Source: Hoeflea sp.
GTDB taxonomy: Bacteria; Pseudomonadota; Alphaproteobacteria; Rhizobiales; Rhizobiaceae
Length of the DNA: 55,018 nucleotides
NCBI RefSeq assembly: GCF_030682515.1
Contig: NZ_JAUXOD010000076.1
Location: 1 to 55,018, forward strand
Direction of reading: 5' to 3'
The notes under the pieces were generated by a model. The model was not told the origin of the DNA. It worked only from the letters and a program-made list of their open reading frames with translations, and searched no databases. The translations under genes were made by a program, and so were the position numbers. Of this stretch, positions 38,901-47,480 are shown piece after piece. The first letter of the stretch is position 1. The number at the start of each line of letters is the position of its first letter.

Positions 38901-38941
38901 ACTATAGGAGGCGAGGTCGCTTGCGCTTTGATGTGCGTCAA
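38901..38941 (-). promoter_or_regulatory. FNR-type class II promoter of ppsA
   Basis: TTGAT-GTGC-GTCAA at 38928-38941 matches TTGAT-N4-RTCAA exactly. On the minus strand a -10 element TATAGT (38906 to 38901) follows it. With transcription starting about seven bases beyond that element, the box centre falls at about -41, the standard place for class II activation. No -35 hexamer is needed in such promoters. Confidence 0.75.
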
Positions 38942-39278
38942 GAGCTGGAGGGTGGGCCACGCGGCGGATTGCGCGGCGCGACCTCCAAGCCTGGTCTGCT
39001 CAAGTCTATTGCATCGCCAAGTTGCATAAACAAAAGTCGATCTGGCGGAAGCTTTAAGCATAAAATTAGCCACTGCTTAACAAATACCCCCTAAATCTTT
39101 GGGTGCAGAGGTTAACGGCTGGGATCGGACGCCACGCAAGATTGATGACCGGAGGGGCGGGGCGCAGGCAGCGCCGCACACCGCCCGCGCCGTCGACCGG
39201 CGCGTCCCAGCCTGACTCTTCGCCATCACGTCTTCGCTTGTTTCCACATCACATCATTAATCTCAGAGGTATCTGCAA
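38942..39278. other. Intergenic region between ppsA and the chemoreceptor gene
   Basis: This 337-base stretch has no gene. It becomes AT-rich from 39020 to 39110 and holds TTAAGCA (39054-39060) and TGCTTAA (39074-39080), an inverted repeat with a 13-base spacer, probably part of the chemoreceptor promoter region. An AGAGG ribosome binding site precedes the receptor ATG. Confidence 0.5.
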
Positions 39279-41219
39279 ATGACTGCTTTTCGTCGCGTGG
39301 GCATCATGGGTCGCCTGTCACTGGCTTTCAGCTTCGTGCTCGTTCTCATGCTTGCCCTGACCGTTTTCTCGGTGAGCCAGGTGGGTGGCATCAGCCGCAA
39401 CCTGCAGGTGATCAACGAGGTCAACAGCGTCAAGCAGCGCTATTCCATCAATTTCCGCGGCAGTGTCCATGATCGCGCCATCGCCATTCGCGATGTCGTG
39501 CTGGTGTCCTCGCCGGCCGAACTGGACGCCGCGGTTACGCTGATCGACCAGCTCGAATCAGCCTATGCGGAAAACGAGGTCAAGCTGAACCAGATGCTGG
39601 GCGAGCGCTCTGACACTTCGGCCGAGGAAAAGACGATTGCGGCGGACATCGCCGCGATCCAGGCCAAGACCAATCCGGTGGTCGACCAGATCATCGCGCT
39701 GGTGCGATCGGGCAACAAGGCCGAGGCCGAAACCCTTCTGATGGGGGAGGCGCGGCCGTATTTCGTCGAATGGCTCGCGGCGATCAACCAGTTCATCGAT
39801 TATCAGGAACTCCAGAACAAGACCGTGGGATCCGAGGTCTCCAATGCGGCCGAAAGCTTCACCTATCTGCAGTTGTCCGGCTTCGTGCTGGCCCTGCTGC
39901 TGGCCATTGGCTCGATCTGGACCGTCATTGTCGGCGTGACCCGGCCGCTCAACGCGCTTGCCGGCGCCATGGGCGGGCTCGCCCAGGGCGATCTCGATGT
40001 CACCATCCATGGCGAAGGCCGCGGCGACGAGATCGGCGCGATGGCGTCGACGGTTGCCGTCTTCCGCGACAATGCACGTGAACGCCGCCGGCTCGAGGAC
40101 GAGGCGCAGGCCAATCGCTCGCTGTCGGAGACTGAGCGGAGGGAGCGCGAGCAACGCCAGGCCCGGGATGCCGCCGAAGTCCAGTTCGCCGTCGACAATA
40201 TCGGCAAGGGTCTCGGCCAGCTCGCCGAAGGCAAGCTCAACTACCGGATCAGGGAGAGCTTTGCCGAACGTCTTGACACGGTGCGCGTCGACTTCAACGA
40301 CGCCGTGGGCAAGCTCGAGGACGCAATGCGCCGGGTCGGCCAGAACGCCCAGGCCATCGCCGCCGGCTCGAGCCAGATCCGTTTGGCCGCGGACGATCTG
40401 TCCAAGCGCACCGAACAGCAGGCGGCTTCCGTGGAAGAGACCGCGGCGGCGCTCGAGGAGATCACCACCACCGTCAGCGATTCGAGCCGCCGCGCCGACG
40501 AGGCGGGCAAGCTGGTCAACGAGACGCGCCAATCGGCCGAACAATCCGGCGAAGTCGTCAGCCGCGCCGTCCGTGCCATGCACGAGATCGAGTCCTCGTC
40601 GAAGGAGATCTCCAACATCATCGGCGTCATCGACGAGATCGCCTTCCAGACCAACCTGCTGGCGCTCAACGCCGGCGTCGAGGCCGCGCGCGCCGGCGAA
40701 GCGGGCAGGGGCTTTGCCGTGGTGGCCCAGGAAGTTCGCGAACTGGCGCAACGCTCGGCCAGTGCCGCCAAGGAGATCAAGGCGCTGATCAGCAAGTCTG
40801 GCGACCAGGTCAAGAATGGCGTCAATCTGGTGACGGAGACCGGCAAGGCGCTTGAGCAGATCGTGAGCCAGGTCCAGGCCGTGAGCACCAATGTCTCGGC
40901 GATCGTCGAAGGCGCCAGGGAACAGGCCATCGGGCTCAAGGAGATCAACGCCGCGGTCACCACCATGGACCAGGGCACGCAGCAGAACGCGGCCATGGTC
41001 GAGGAATCCACCGCCGCCAGCCATGCGCTCACCCAGGAGGCCGATGCGCTGTTCCAGCTGATCGGCCGCTTCGAGATCTCGCAATCGGCCCCGCCGGCGC
41101 TGGCGCGCACCGACCGCCATGCAGCTGTCGCCTCGCCCGCCAATCGCCTGATCAACCGCGTTGCCGGCGCGATCCGCGGCACTGCGGCGGCCAAGCCCGA
41201 CACTTGGCAAGACTTCTAG
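39279..41219 (+). CDS. Methyl-accepting chemotaxis protein
   Basis: The 646-residue receptor has a membrane helix at about residues 11-33, a periplasmic four-helix sensor domain to about residue 195 (with [20 protein letters not shown]), a second membrane helix, HAMP ([21 protein letters not shown]) and a second HAMP-like unit, and the methyl-accepting signalling domain with the hairpin tip [20 protein letters not shown] and [20 protein letters not shown]. There is no C-terminal CheR/CheB pentapeptide. It is a single transcript. The ligand cannot be read from the sequence. Confidence 0.94.
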   Translation: MTAFRRVGIMGRLSLAFSFVLVLMLALTVFSVSQVGGISRNLQVINEVNSVKQRYSINFRGSVHDRAIAIRDVVLVSSPAELDAAVTLIDQLESAYAENEVKLNQMLGERSDTSAEEKTIAADIAAIQAKTNPVVDQIIALVRSGNKAEAETLLMGEARPYFVEWLAAINQFIDYQELQNKTVGSEVSNAAESFTYLQLSGFVLALLLAIGSIWTVIVGVTRPLNALAGAMGGLAQGDLDVTIHGEGRGDEIGAMASTVAVFRDNARERRRLEDEAQANRSLSETERREREQRQARDAAEVQFAVDNIGKGLGQLAEGKLNYRIRESFAERLDTVRVDFNDAVGKLEDAMRRVGQNAQAIAAGSSQIRLAADDLSKRTEQQAASVEETAAALEEITTTVSDSSRRADEAGKLVNETRQSAEQSGEVVSRAVRAMHEIESSSKEISNIIGVIDEIAFQTNLLALNAGVEAARAGEAGRGFAVVAQEVRELAQRSASAAKEIKALISKSGDQVKNGVNLVTETGKALEQIVSQVQAVSTNVSAIVEGAREQAIGLKEINAAVTTMDQGTQQNAAMVEESTAASHALTQEADALFQLIGRFEISQSAPPALARTDRHAAVASPANRLINRVAGAIRGTAAAKPDTWQDF

Positions 41220-41297
41220 GCGTTGAGTTTGTCAGGGAGAAGTGGAACTCGATTTTCCCGAAGAGACAAACGAAAACAATGAATCCAGGCTCCGTCT

Positions 41298-41390
41298 GGT
41301 TCAAATGAACCTGACAGAGCATGCCGCGCCCAAAGGCGCATCTTGTCAATGGTTCAACCATACCGCCGGGCGCAAGTCCGGCGGTTTTCG
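41298..41390 (+). repeat. Three-hairpin intergenic element, copy 1
   Basis: Three inverted repeats follow one another: GGTTCA-AA-TGAACC (41298-41311), GCGCC-CAAA-GGCGC (41326-41339), and ACCGCCGG/CCGGCGGT (41362-41385) followed by TTTTCGTTT. A second copy lies at 42931-43026, with matching segments TCAAATGAACC, GCGCCCAAAGGCGCAT and TTCAACCATACC in the same order. It begins 78 bases after the chemoreceptor stop. It could be a 3'-UTR structure, a small RNA with its own terminator or a short repetitive element. Confidence 0.6.
41362..41390 (+). terminator. Terminator downstream of the chemoreceptor gene
   Basis: ACCGCCGG (41362-41369) pairs with CCGGCGGT (41378-41385) over an eight-base loop and is followed by TTTTCGTTT on the plus strand. 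It ends the chemoreceptor transcript or a small RNA contained in the three-hairpin element. Confidence 0.8.
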
Positions 41391-41464
41391 TTTGTGGGGT
41401 TGGCTGAAAGGCCGGGGGATGATCAGCTTCGGGCGCAGAAGCTCGGAGATCGCACGAGAAGGCC

Positions 41465-41695
41465 GGAGCGGCAATGTGATCGAGGATGAGATCCGCACGA
41501 TGCCGGATGCTTCAATGGAGCTTGCCCTGTTCTCGCCGTCGAAGAGGCCGTAGCCCCGGATCAGCGCGGTCCTCAATCCGCTCGCGCCGCCGCCGAGACT
41601 ACCGATGTGCAAGCGTCTCGCCCGGCATCGCCACCCGCGCGTCGCCGATGCCGGGCCTGATGCGCCGGCGGGTCATGCCGAAGATCGCCCGCCTT
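41465..41695 (-). pseudogene. Frameshifted 3' remnant of a HAD-family phosphatase gene
   Basis: On the minus strand this stretch encodes HIGSLGGGASGLRTALIRGY and GLFDGENR, which matches the end of the intact HAD gene at 43128-44051 (HTDILGGAASGFRTALIQGY, GFFDGADP). The upstream GETL segment (GDTL in the intact gene) is in another frame because of an extra base near 41610. DNA similarity continues to about 41695 and then stops. The remnant is too diverged to be a recent copy. Confidence 0.75.
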
Positions 41696-41906
41696 CGATC
41701 GTCGCATGGCTGTCGCCCAGGACGATCGGTCCGGGCGGGCTAAAGCCCGGAATCCGTTGCATGCCGTGTTCAGGCGGCCACACTCAGGGGTTCAGGAGGC
41801 CAGAACATATCCCCGGACGCAGGACACACTTGATCGGCCCGCGCTGTTGCACCACCATCTGACCCGGAGGCAGGCCACTCGGGGAATGTCGTGCAAAAGG
41901 TGTTTC
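41696..41906. other. Upstream region of the OmpA-family gene
   Basis: No gene is seen. A hairpin TCCGGGC/GCCCGGA lies at 41730-41751. The promoter of the OmpA gene is expected here but I cannot place -35 and -10 elements with confidence. Confidence 0.35.
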
Positions 41907-42908
41907 ATGATCCGATTTTCAATGAAGTATTTTGGCATCATCACCCTGGCTCTTCTGGGGTTTGGACAGCACAGTGCGGCCGAAACCTGTCCGGTTCTGG
42001 AAGGCTATGCCCCGCTTGATGCGCTGGCGGTTTACGACGGGGCATGCCTTTATGGCTCGGAAGATGCCGGGTTTACCCGGTTCGAGCTGCCTGTCGGCCC
42101 GATGAAGGGCAGGGCCCTGTCCGAGGTCAAACCGGTCGAGGGCCAGTTGCAGCGCCGCCTTTATGTGGCTCCGGATGGCGCCAGTGCCGCCGATCTCTTT
42201 CTCAATTACCGCATGGCACTGCTCGGGGCCGGCTACTCCTCCCTCTTTGAATGCTCGGGGCGCGCCTGTGGCAGCAACAATGCCCTGCTCGGCAAGCTCA
42301 TCATCTACCCGCCGGAGCGGAAGCTGAAAAATCTGGGCGCGGTCTCGGAATTTGCGCTCAATATTGAGGGCGACGAGCATTACATGGCCGCCGTCTCTGC
42401 CGATGGCACGCGCCATGTGGCGCTTTATGTCGCGCAGAACCGGAAGGCCCCGCTCTCCGGCAACGCATCGGAGCGTGCCGCCGTGCATCTGGATCTTGTC
42501 ACCTCGGCAGCACTCGAATCCCGCATGATCGATGCCGCCGCCATGGCCAAGGGCATTTCGGACGAGGGCCATATCGCGCTGGACAATGTCTATTTTGACT
42601 TCGGCACGGCCAACCTGTCGCCGGACGCAGCCCCCGCAATTGCCGAAATGGCAAAGCTGCTGGCCGGGAACCCGGCGCTGAAGGTCTATATCGTCGGCCA
42701 TACCGATTGGATCGGCGATGCCGACACCAACCTGTCGCTGTCGCAGAAGCGGGCCCAGGCGGTGATGGCAGCGCTGGTCTCCTCGGGCATCGCGGCAGAC
42801 CGCCTCGCTGCCGCCGGAATGGGGATGCTTGCCCCGCGCGCCAGCAACACGACCGAGGCAGGCCGGGCCATGAACCGCCGGGTGGAACTGGTCGAACGAT
42901 CCGATTGA
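41907..42908 (+). CDS. OmpA-family protein with DUF4892-like N-terminal domain
   Basis: This 333-residue exported protein starts with a signal peptide (MIRFSMKYFGIITLALLGFG, cleavage near SAAE). Residues 25-210 resemble DUF4892 (a VYDGACLYGSEDAGFTRFEL-type opening; Cys pairs such as CSGRAC may form disulfides). The C-terminal OmpA domain, from IALDNVYFDFGTANLSPDA, has VYIVGHTDWIGDADTNLSLS and the conserved RRVELVE end, and should bind peptidoglycan. AAAGGTG stands before the ATG. The gene is bracketed by two copies of an intergenic element and HAD 3' sequence. Confidence 0.85.
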   Translation: MIRFSMKYFGIITLALLGFGQHSAAETCPVLEGYAPLDALAVYDGACLYGSEDAGFTRFELPVGPMKGRALSEVKPVEGQLQRRLYVAPDGASAADLFLNYRMALLGAGYSSLFECSGRACGSNNALLGKLIIYPPERKLKNLGAVSEFALNIEGDEHYMAAVSADGTRHVALYVAQNRKAPLSGNASERAAVHLDLVTSAALESRMIDAAAMAKGISDEGHIALDNVYFDFGTANLSPDAAPAIAEMAKLLAGNPALKVYIVGHTDWIGDADTNLSLSQKRAQAVMAALVSSGIAADRLAAAGMGMLAPRASNTTEAGRAMNRRVELVERSD

Positions 42909-42930
42909 GGCGCCAGTGCATGTTCGGTAT

Positions 42931-43026
42931 CGCTCAAATGAACCCATTTGAGCGCGACATGCATTCGCGCGCCCAAAGGCGCATTTCGTCAATCATTCAA
43001 CCATACCACCGCGCGCAGGCGGTTTT
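42931..43026 (+). repeat. Three-hairpin intergenic element, copy 2
   Basis: CGCTCAAATG-AACC-CATTTGAGCG (42931-42954) forms a 10-bp perfect hairpin, GCGCC-CAAA-GGCGC (42969-42982) a second, and ACCGC/GCGGT (43008-43023) with TTTT a third. The order equals copy 1 at 41298-41390. First and third stems differ in sequence between copies but keep pairing, which points to selection for RNA structure. It starts 23 bases after the OmpA-family stop. Confidence 0.6.
43008..43026 (+). terminator. Terminator downstream of the OmpA-family gene
   Basis: ACCGC (43008-43012) pairs with GCGGT (43019-43023), followed by TTTTCGCTT. The stem is short but its counterpart in copy 1 is a strong terminator in the same place. 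Confidence 0.55.
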
Positions 43027-43127
43027 CGCTTGTGATCCAAGGTGCATGGGCACCGGGTCCGTGTCACGGGCGGAGGAATGCTTGGACAGAGCTGCGACGG
43101 TGCTGACGGCAGGACGAGGCGGGTTGC

Positions 43128-44051
43128 TCACGGCCTGTCGAGGATGAAATCGGGCACGATGCGGGATGATGCGATGGCTTCCGCCGGATCGGCGCCGTCG
43201 AAGAAGCCGTAGCCCTGTATCAGCGCGGTGCGGAACCCGCTTGCGGCGCCGCCGAGAATGTCGGTGTGCAGCGTGTCGCCCACCATCACCACCCGGTGAT
43301 CCGGCACGCCCGGCCTGAAGCGGGTGCGGACGATGTCGAAGATCGCCGGAAACGGCTTGCCGTAGAAGGTCGGCGCGATCCCCGTGCTGTCCGCCAGTCG
43401 GTGGGCGTAGTGACCGGGTTCGCGCGACAGGCCGGCCTCGACGGGGGCGACCAGATCGGGATTGCCGACCAGCAGGTCCCGCGGCCTGTCCCGGAGCGCC
43501 TGTTCGAGCAGGGCCTGGCGGGCTTCGCTCCAGGCGGAGGCGCCGAGCATCAGGAAGCCTTCGGCTTCGTCATAGGCCTCCGGATCATCCTCGAGGAAGA
43601 TGGCGCCGTCGGGGAGTTCCTCGCGTCCGAATTTGGGTGCTGCCACCATACCCCATCTGCGCTTGGGGTGGGCGTCGAGATTGGCCAGCAGCGCCATGCG
43701 GCTCGAGACCACGTCGTCGGTGGCGAAGCTGTAGCCCAGCCGTTTGTAGCGGGCATGCAGCACGGAGGAGGGATAGCCCGCCGCATTGGTGACGACCAGC
43801 ACCTGCTTGCCCAAGCGCCTCAGCCCGTCGACGCGCTCGACCACGCCCGGAATGGCGGTCTCGCCGATGTTGAGCACGCCGAAGGCATCGAGCAGGAAGA
43901 CGTCGAATTCATGCGCGATGGCATCGAGGGTGTCGGCGCGCACCGATCCGGCCACGGGCTGCATCGGCGGCAGGCGATGGCGGACGGACTCGTATTCGTT
44001 GAAGGCCCAAACCGCGTCCTGGCCGGTGATGATGGCCGAACCTGTACTCAC
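43128..44051 (-). CDS. HAD-superfamily phosphatase (TIGR01459-like)
   Basis: The 307-residue cytosolic protein is a class II HAD hydrolase: motif I is VFLLDAFGVLNIG, where Phe replaces the second Asp of DxD, motif II VVTNAAGYPS with Thr, the cap region in the middle (GMVAAPKFGREELP), motif III GKPFPAIFD and motif IV VMVGDTLHTDILGGAASGF. A GTG start at 44049-44051 with GGAG five bases upstream is chosen over a longer start. The substrate is unknown; relatives act on small sugar or nucleotide phosphates. A broken copy of its 3' end lies 1.5 kb away. Confidence 0.82.
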   Translation of the reverse strand: MSTGSAIITGQDAVWAFNEYESVRHRLPPMQPVAGSVRADTLDAIAHEFDVFLLDAFGVLNIGETAIPGVVERVDGLRRLGKQVLVVTNAAGYPSSVLHARYKRLGYSFATDDVVSSRMALLANLDAHPKRRWGMVAAPKFGREELPDGAIFLEDDPEAYDEAEGFLMLGASAWSEARQALLEQALRDRPRDLLVGNPDLVAPVEAGLSREPGHYAHRLADSTGIAPTFYGKPFPAIFDIVRTRFRPGVPDHRVVMVGDTLHTDILGGAASGFRTALIQGYGFFDGADPAEAIASSRIVPDFILDRP

Positions 44052-44223
44052 AACAGCTCCACGAACCTTGGCGGAAATCCACTCGCCGACGCCCACACAG
44101 GATCGGGCCGACTTGCGATGACGCTAGCGTGTTGAGCCAGGAATGCAATCGGAGTCCGATGCCGCCAGCGCGCGGCTGGTCCGGGACGGTCGAGTCGCGG
44201 ATGCCGATGAGCAGGCGTACCAC

Positions 44224-44246
44224 TCATGCCGACAAGCCCGGCATGA
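44224..44246. other. Palindromic hairpin
   Basis: TCATGCCG (44224-44231) pairs with CGGCATGA (44239-44246) around a seven-base loop. It stands in a 300-base gap between the HAD gene and the sugar ATPase gene. No T tract follows on either strand. Confidence 0.5.
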
Positions 44247-44286
44247 CAAGAGGCTCAACGCCGCGACCAAGCCTTCAGCCAGACCT

Positions 44287-44313
44287 CGACCTGCGCCGTG
44301 ACGGCGCAGGTCG
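44287..44313 (-). terminator. Strong hairpin after the sugar ABC operon
   Basis: CGACCTGCGCC (44287-44297) pairs over 11 bases with GGCGCAGGTCG (44303-44313). It lies about 40 bases past the stop of the ATPase gene. No U run follows on the minus strand, so it may be a message-stabilising 3' stem or part of a Rho-dependent end rather than a full intrinsic terminator. Confidence 0.55.
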
Positions 44314-44351
44314 CCGATCCCGGACATGTCCGCGCCACCGCGCTCAGGCCC

Positions 44352-45140
44352 TCAGACCGTGCCGCCGAGCGAGCTTTCGAGCGCCACCATCTCCTGGCCG
44401 CCGGCCATCAGGTCCTGCAGCTCGTCCGGCGTGATCTGGCCGCGCTGGGCGGTGCCCAGCGTCTTGCCGCGGTTGAGCACGGTGAAGCGGTCGCCGACCG
44501 CCAGTGCGTGGCGGACATTGTGGGTGATGAAGACCACGGCGATCCCGTCCTTGCGCACCTTGTCGATGGTGGCGAGCACATTGGCGGTCTGGCGCACGCC
44601 GAGCGCCGAGGTGGGCTCGTCGAGGATCAGCACCTTGGCGCCGAAATGCACGGCGCGGGCGATCGCCACGGTCTGGCGTTCGCCGCCAGACAGCGTGCCC
44701 ACGGCCTGGTCGGGGCCGCGCAGGTTGATGCCCATCTTGCGCATTTCCTCGAGCGTCACCCGGTTGGCGTAGTCGTGGTCGAACAGCTTGAACGGGCCGA
44801 AGCGTTTCTCGGGCTCGTTGCCCATGAAGAAATTGCGGCTCACCGACATCAGCGGGATCATCGCCAGGTCCTGGTAGACGGTGGCGATGCCGGCCGAGAT
44901 CGCGTCGCGCGGATCGTCGAACTGCATCGGCCTGCCTTCGAACAGGATCTCGCCCCGGGTCGGCTTGTGGACACCCGACATGGTCTTGATGAAGGTGGAT
45001 TTGCCCGCGCCATTGTCGCCCAGCAGGCAGTGGCATTCGCCGGGAAAGATCTCGAGCGACACGCCGGCAAGCGCGATGACCGAGCCGAAGTGCTTCTCGA
45101 TGTTCTTCATCTGGATGATGGGCGCGTGTTCGGGGTTCAT
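44352..45140 (-). CDS. Sugar ABC transporter ATP-binding protein (FrcA-like)
   Basis: This 262-residue protein holds one nucleotide-binding domain: Walker [10 protein letters not shown] (residues about 41-49), the Q-loop VYQDLAMIP, the signature LSGGERQ, Walker [13 protein letters not shown] and the switch His in FITHN. Single-domain ATPases of this kind serve CUT2 (ribose/fructose) importers such as Frc of rhizobia, unlike two-domain RbsA. The ATG is separated from the permease stop by one base. It powers uptake together with the next two genes. Confidence 0.92.
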   Translation of the reverse strand: MNPEHAPIIQMKNIEKHFGSVIALAGVSLEIFPGECHCLLGDNGAGKSTFIKTMSGVHKPTRGEILFEGRPMQFDDPRDAISAGIATVYQDLAMIPLMSVSRNFFMGNEPEKRFGPFKLFDHDYANRVTLEEMRKMGINLRGPDQAVGTLSGGERQTVAIARAVHFGAKVLILDEPTSALGVRQTANVLATIDKVRKDGIAVVFITHNVRHALAVGDRFTVLNRGKTLGTAQRGQITPDELQDLMAGGQEMVALESSLGGTV

Positions 45141-45141
45141 C

Positions 45142-46263
45142 TCATCTCTCCCCCGTGATCATGCGCCGGATATAGGTGTTGAGGACCACGGCGAACAAAA
45201 GGATGACGCCCAGGAACACCCGGAACAGCGAGCTTTCGACATTGGCGAAGAACAGGCCCTGCTGCACCACGCCGAAGATCAAGGCCCCCAGCGCCGCCCC
45301 GATCACCGAGCCGTAGCCGCCGGTGAGCAGCGCCCCGCCGATGACGACGGCGATGATCGCCTCGAATTCCTTGAGCAGGCCGCGGTCGGCGCCGGCCGAG
45401 CCGAATTCCATCACCTGGCAGGTGGCGAAGACGGTCGCGCAGAAGGCGGTGAACATGAACATCAGGATCTTGACCCGGTTGACCGGGACGCCGACATAGC
45501 GCGCGGCCTGGGCGTCGCCGCCCGAGGCGTAGATCCAGTTGCCGAACTTGGTGCGGGTCAGCACGAAATGGCCGAAGGCCACCAGCACGAGCGCCCAGAC
45601 GATCAGCATCGGGATGCCGTCGACCACCGGCTGGCCGGCGCGATTTCCCCGCTCGAACACGGCGATGATGCCGGCCTCGCCGAGCCAGGTGAACAGGCCG
45701 CCGAGGATCTTGCCGCCGAACAGCGCCGCCAGCCAATCGCCCTCGGCCGCCTTGTCGATGCCGCCGATGATGGTTTTGCGCTCGATCAGCTGCGGCAAAT
45801 AGATGGTGAAGCCGCGCAGGATGAACAGGAAGGCGAGCGTGACGATGAAGCTCGGCAGCCCGGTGCGCACCACGATGACGCCATTGAGCGCGCCGATCGC
45901 CATGCACAGCGCGAAGGTGATCAGGATCGACTGCCAGACCGGCCAGCCCAGCGTGACGGTGAAGATGGCGATCATCATGCCGGCAAAGCCGATCATGGAA
46001 CCGACCGAGAGGTCGAACTCGCCGGCGATCATCAACAGGCAGGCGCCCACCGCGATGATCATGAACTGGGCCGAGACGATCGACCAGTTGAGGACCCCTT
46101 GGGAATTGAACATGCCGCTGTCGCCGGCGAAGATTGCGAACAGCACGAACACGATCACCGTGCCGCAGATGCCGCCCAGTTCCGGGCGGATCAGCGCCTT
46201 GCGCAGGGCCGATGTCTGCTTGATGCGTTCGTCGCCTGGCTGTGCGTGAGCCGAATCGGACAT
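45142..46263 (-). CDS. Sugar ABC transporter permease (FrcC/RbsC-like)
   Basis: The 373-residue membrane protein has about ten helices and the CUT2 permease blocks: [23 protein letters not shown] near helix 3, [25 protein letters not shown], and [24 protein letters not shown] near the end. The residues are shown here only in part. The permease gene is the second of three and is preceded by a terminator-like hairpin. It forms the sugar channel with the FrcA-like ATPase. Confidence 0.92.
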   Translation of the reverse strand: MSDSAHAQPGDERIKQTSALRKALIRPELGGICGTVIVFVLFAIFAGDSGMFNSQGVLNWSIVSAQFMIIAVGACLLMIAGEFDLSVGSMIGFAGMMIAIFTVTLGWPVWQSILITFALCMAIGALNGVIVVRTGLPSFIVTLAFLFILRGFTIYLPQLIERKTIIGGIDKAAEGDWLAALFGGKILGGLFTWLGEAGIIAVFERGNRAGQPVVDGIPMLIVWALVLVAFGHFVLTRTKFGNWIYASGGDAQAARYVGVPVNRVKILMFMFTAFCATVFATCQVMEFGSAGADRGLLKEFEAIIAVVIGGALLTGGYGSVIGAALGALIFGVVQQGLFFANVESSLFRVFLGVILLFAVVLNTYIRRMITGER

Positions 46264-46294
46264 GGTGCCTCACAGACCTGGATGAATACGGGAT

Positions 46295-46329
46295 GAAAAA
46301 AGGCAGCGGCGCACGAAGGCGCCACTGCC
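46295..46329 (-). terminator. Internal terminator/attenuator between sugar binding protein and permease
   Basis: On the minus strand GGCAGTGGCGC (46329-46319) pairs with GCGCCGCTGCC (46312-46302), with one wobble pair and a six-base loop, then a run of six T follows. It lies inside the 78-base gap between the first and second genes of the operon, so it should lower expression of the membrane parts relative to the binding protein. Confidence 0.8.
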
Positions 46330-46341
46330 AGGGAGGAGCCC

Positions 46342-47292
46342 TTAGCGGTATTCGCCCGCGTATTTCTCGATCATCTCCAGGCCCTCGGCGGTGACGAAGC
46401 CGGGGCCGGAGTTGATGTTGTTGCCCGGCAGCACGCCGTAGCGATGATAATTGGTCATCACCACCACCGGCAGGTAGGCCTGCAGGAACGGCTGCTGGTC
46501 GATGCCCCATTTGATGGTGCCGGCCTTGATGGCCTCGACGATGTTGGCGCCGAGATCGAAGGTGCCGAAATAGATGTCGCCGGCCATGCCGTTCTCCTGA
46601 AGCGCCAGGATCGTCGGGTCGGCGCTGGTGGGTCCGAGCGTCAGCACCGCATCGGTGTCGGGGTTGGAATTGAGATAGGCCAGAACCCGGTTCTTGATTT
46701 CCGCCGGATCCTGTCCGGAATCGATCATCTGGTTGCCGAGTTCGACTCCCAGGCCATCGGCGAAGCCCTGGCAGCGCTCTGTCGAGGCGGGCGAGGAGAT
46801 ATAGTGGTTGACGCAGAGGAAGGAGGCCACGCCATCGCCCTTGGCGCGGAGGCCCGCGGCATGGCCGGCGTCATATTCGGGCTGGCCGACATACATCAGC
46901 GCGCCCACTTCGCGGGCCTGGTCGGGGGTGCCCGAATTCATGATGATGACGTCGATGCCGGATTCGACGGCGGCCTTGATCGGGCCCGAGAGCACGTCGA
47001 AATCGGCCAATGTGGTGATGATGCCGTTGGGGGCGGAGGCTGCTGCCTGGTCGATGATGCGGGCCATGTCGGCCAGATCGCCGGTCGGCGGGTTGCGGTA
47101 TTCGACTTGCACGCCCATCTGCTGGCCCGCCAGCGCGATGCCGTTCTTGATGGTGTTCCACCAGCTGTCGCTGTCGGGGGCGTGGCTGACGAGAACGTAG
47201 CGTTCGCCCTCGGCGGATGCGGTGGCGGCGCCCAGCACTGGCGTCGCGAATACGGCAACGGCCAGGGCAAGCTTCTTGGTCAATGACATCAT
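46342..47292 (-). CDS. Sugar ABC transporter substrate-binding protein (CUT2, FrcB-like)
   Basis: The 316-residue exported protein starts with a signal peptide (MMSLTKKLALAVAVFATPV, cleavage near ASAEG) and shows the periplasmic type I binding fold: YVLVSHAPDSDSWWNTIKNG, the VEYRNPPTGDLADMARIIDQ strand-helix, and IDVIIMNSGTPDQAREVGAL. Trp and Asp residues in these segments are typical of pentose or hexose binding. GGAGGA precedes a pair of ATGs at 47292/47289. It heads the operon under a perfect LacI-type operator. The exact sugar is unknown. Confidence 0.9.
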   Translation of the reverse strand: MMSLTKKLALAVAVFATPVLGAATASAEGERYVLVSHAPDSDSWWNTIKNGIALAGQQMGVQVEYRNPPTGDLADMARIIDQAAASAPNGIITTLADFDVLSGPIKAAVESGIDVIIMNSGTPDQAREVGALMYVGQPEYDAGHAAGLRAKGDGVASFLCVNHYISSPASTERCQGFADGLGVELGNQMIDSGQDPAEIKNRVLAYLNSNPDTDAVLTLGPTSADPTILALQENGMAGDIYFGTFDLGANIVEAIKAGTIKWGIDQQPFLQAYLPVVVMTNYHRYGVLPGNNINSGPGFVTAEGLEMIEKYAGEYR

Positions 47293-47377
47293 GGTCTCCT
47301 CCCAGAGTTTCATGTCGAACGGAAAGGCCGGCCTCCCGCCGTCTCTCTCGATGATGAGAAAACCACGATTTGGAGCA

Positions 47378-47397
47378 TTTTGCAACCGGTTGCAAAA
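47378..47397. promoter_or_regulatory. LacI-family operator
   Basis: TTTTGCAACCGGTTGCAAAA is a perfect 20-bp palindrome with the central CG step typical of LacI/PurR-family sites. It lies 86 bases before the binding-protein ATG and 84 bases before the LacI ATG, so one site can control both divergent units. A weaker symmetric GAAGGCGCTTC at 47442-47452 may be a second site. Confidence 0.85.
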
Positions 47398-47480
47398 CGA
47401 TTCTGAAAATCTTGCTTTCAATCGCTTTTCTGGGCAGTAATGAAGGCGCTTCCAACCGCATCGACAGGAGATCCCGCACG

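Noticed and set aside
41298-41311. GGTTCAAATG considered as the T-loop of a tRNA
   Set aside because: No acceptor or anticodon stems fit around it; it is part of a simple palindrome.
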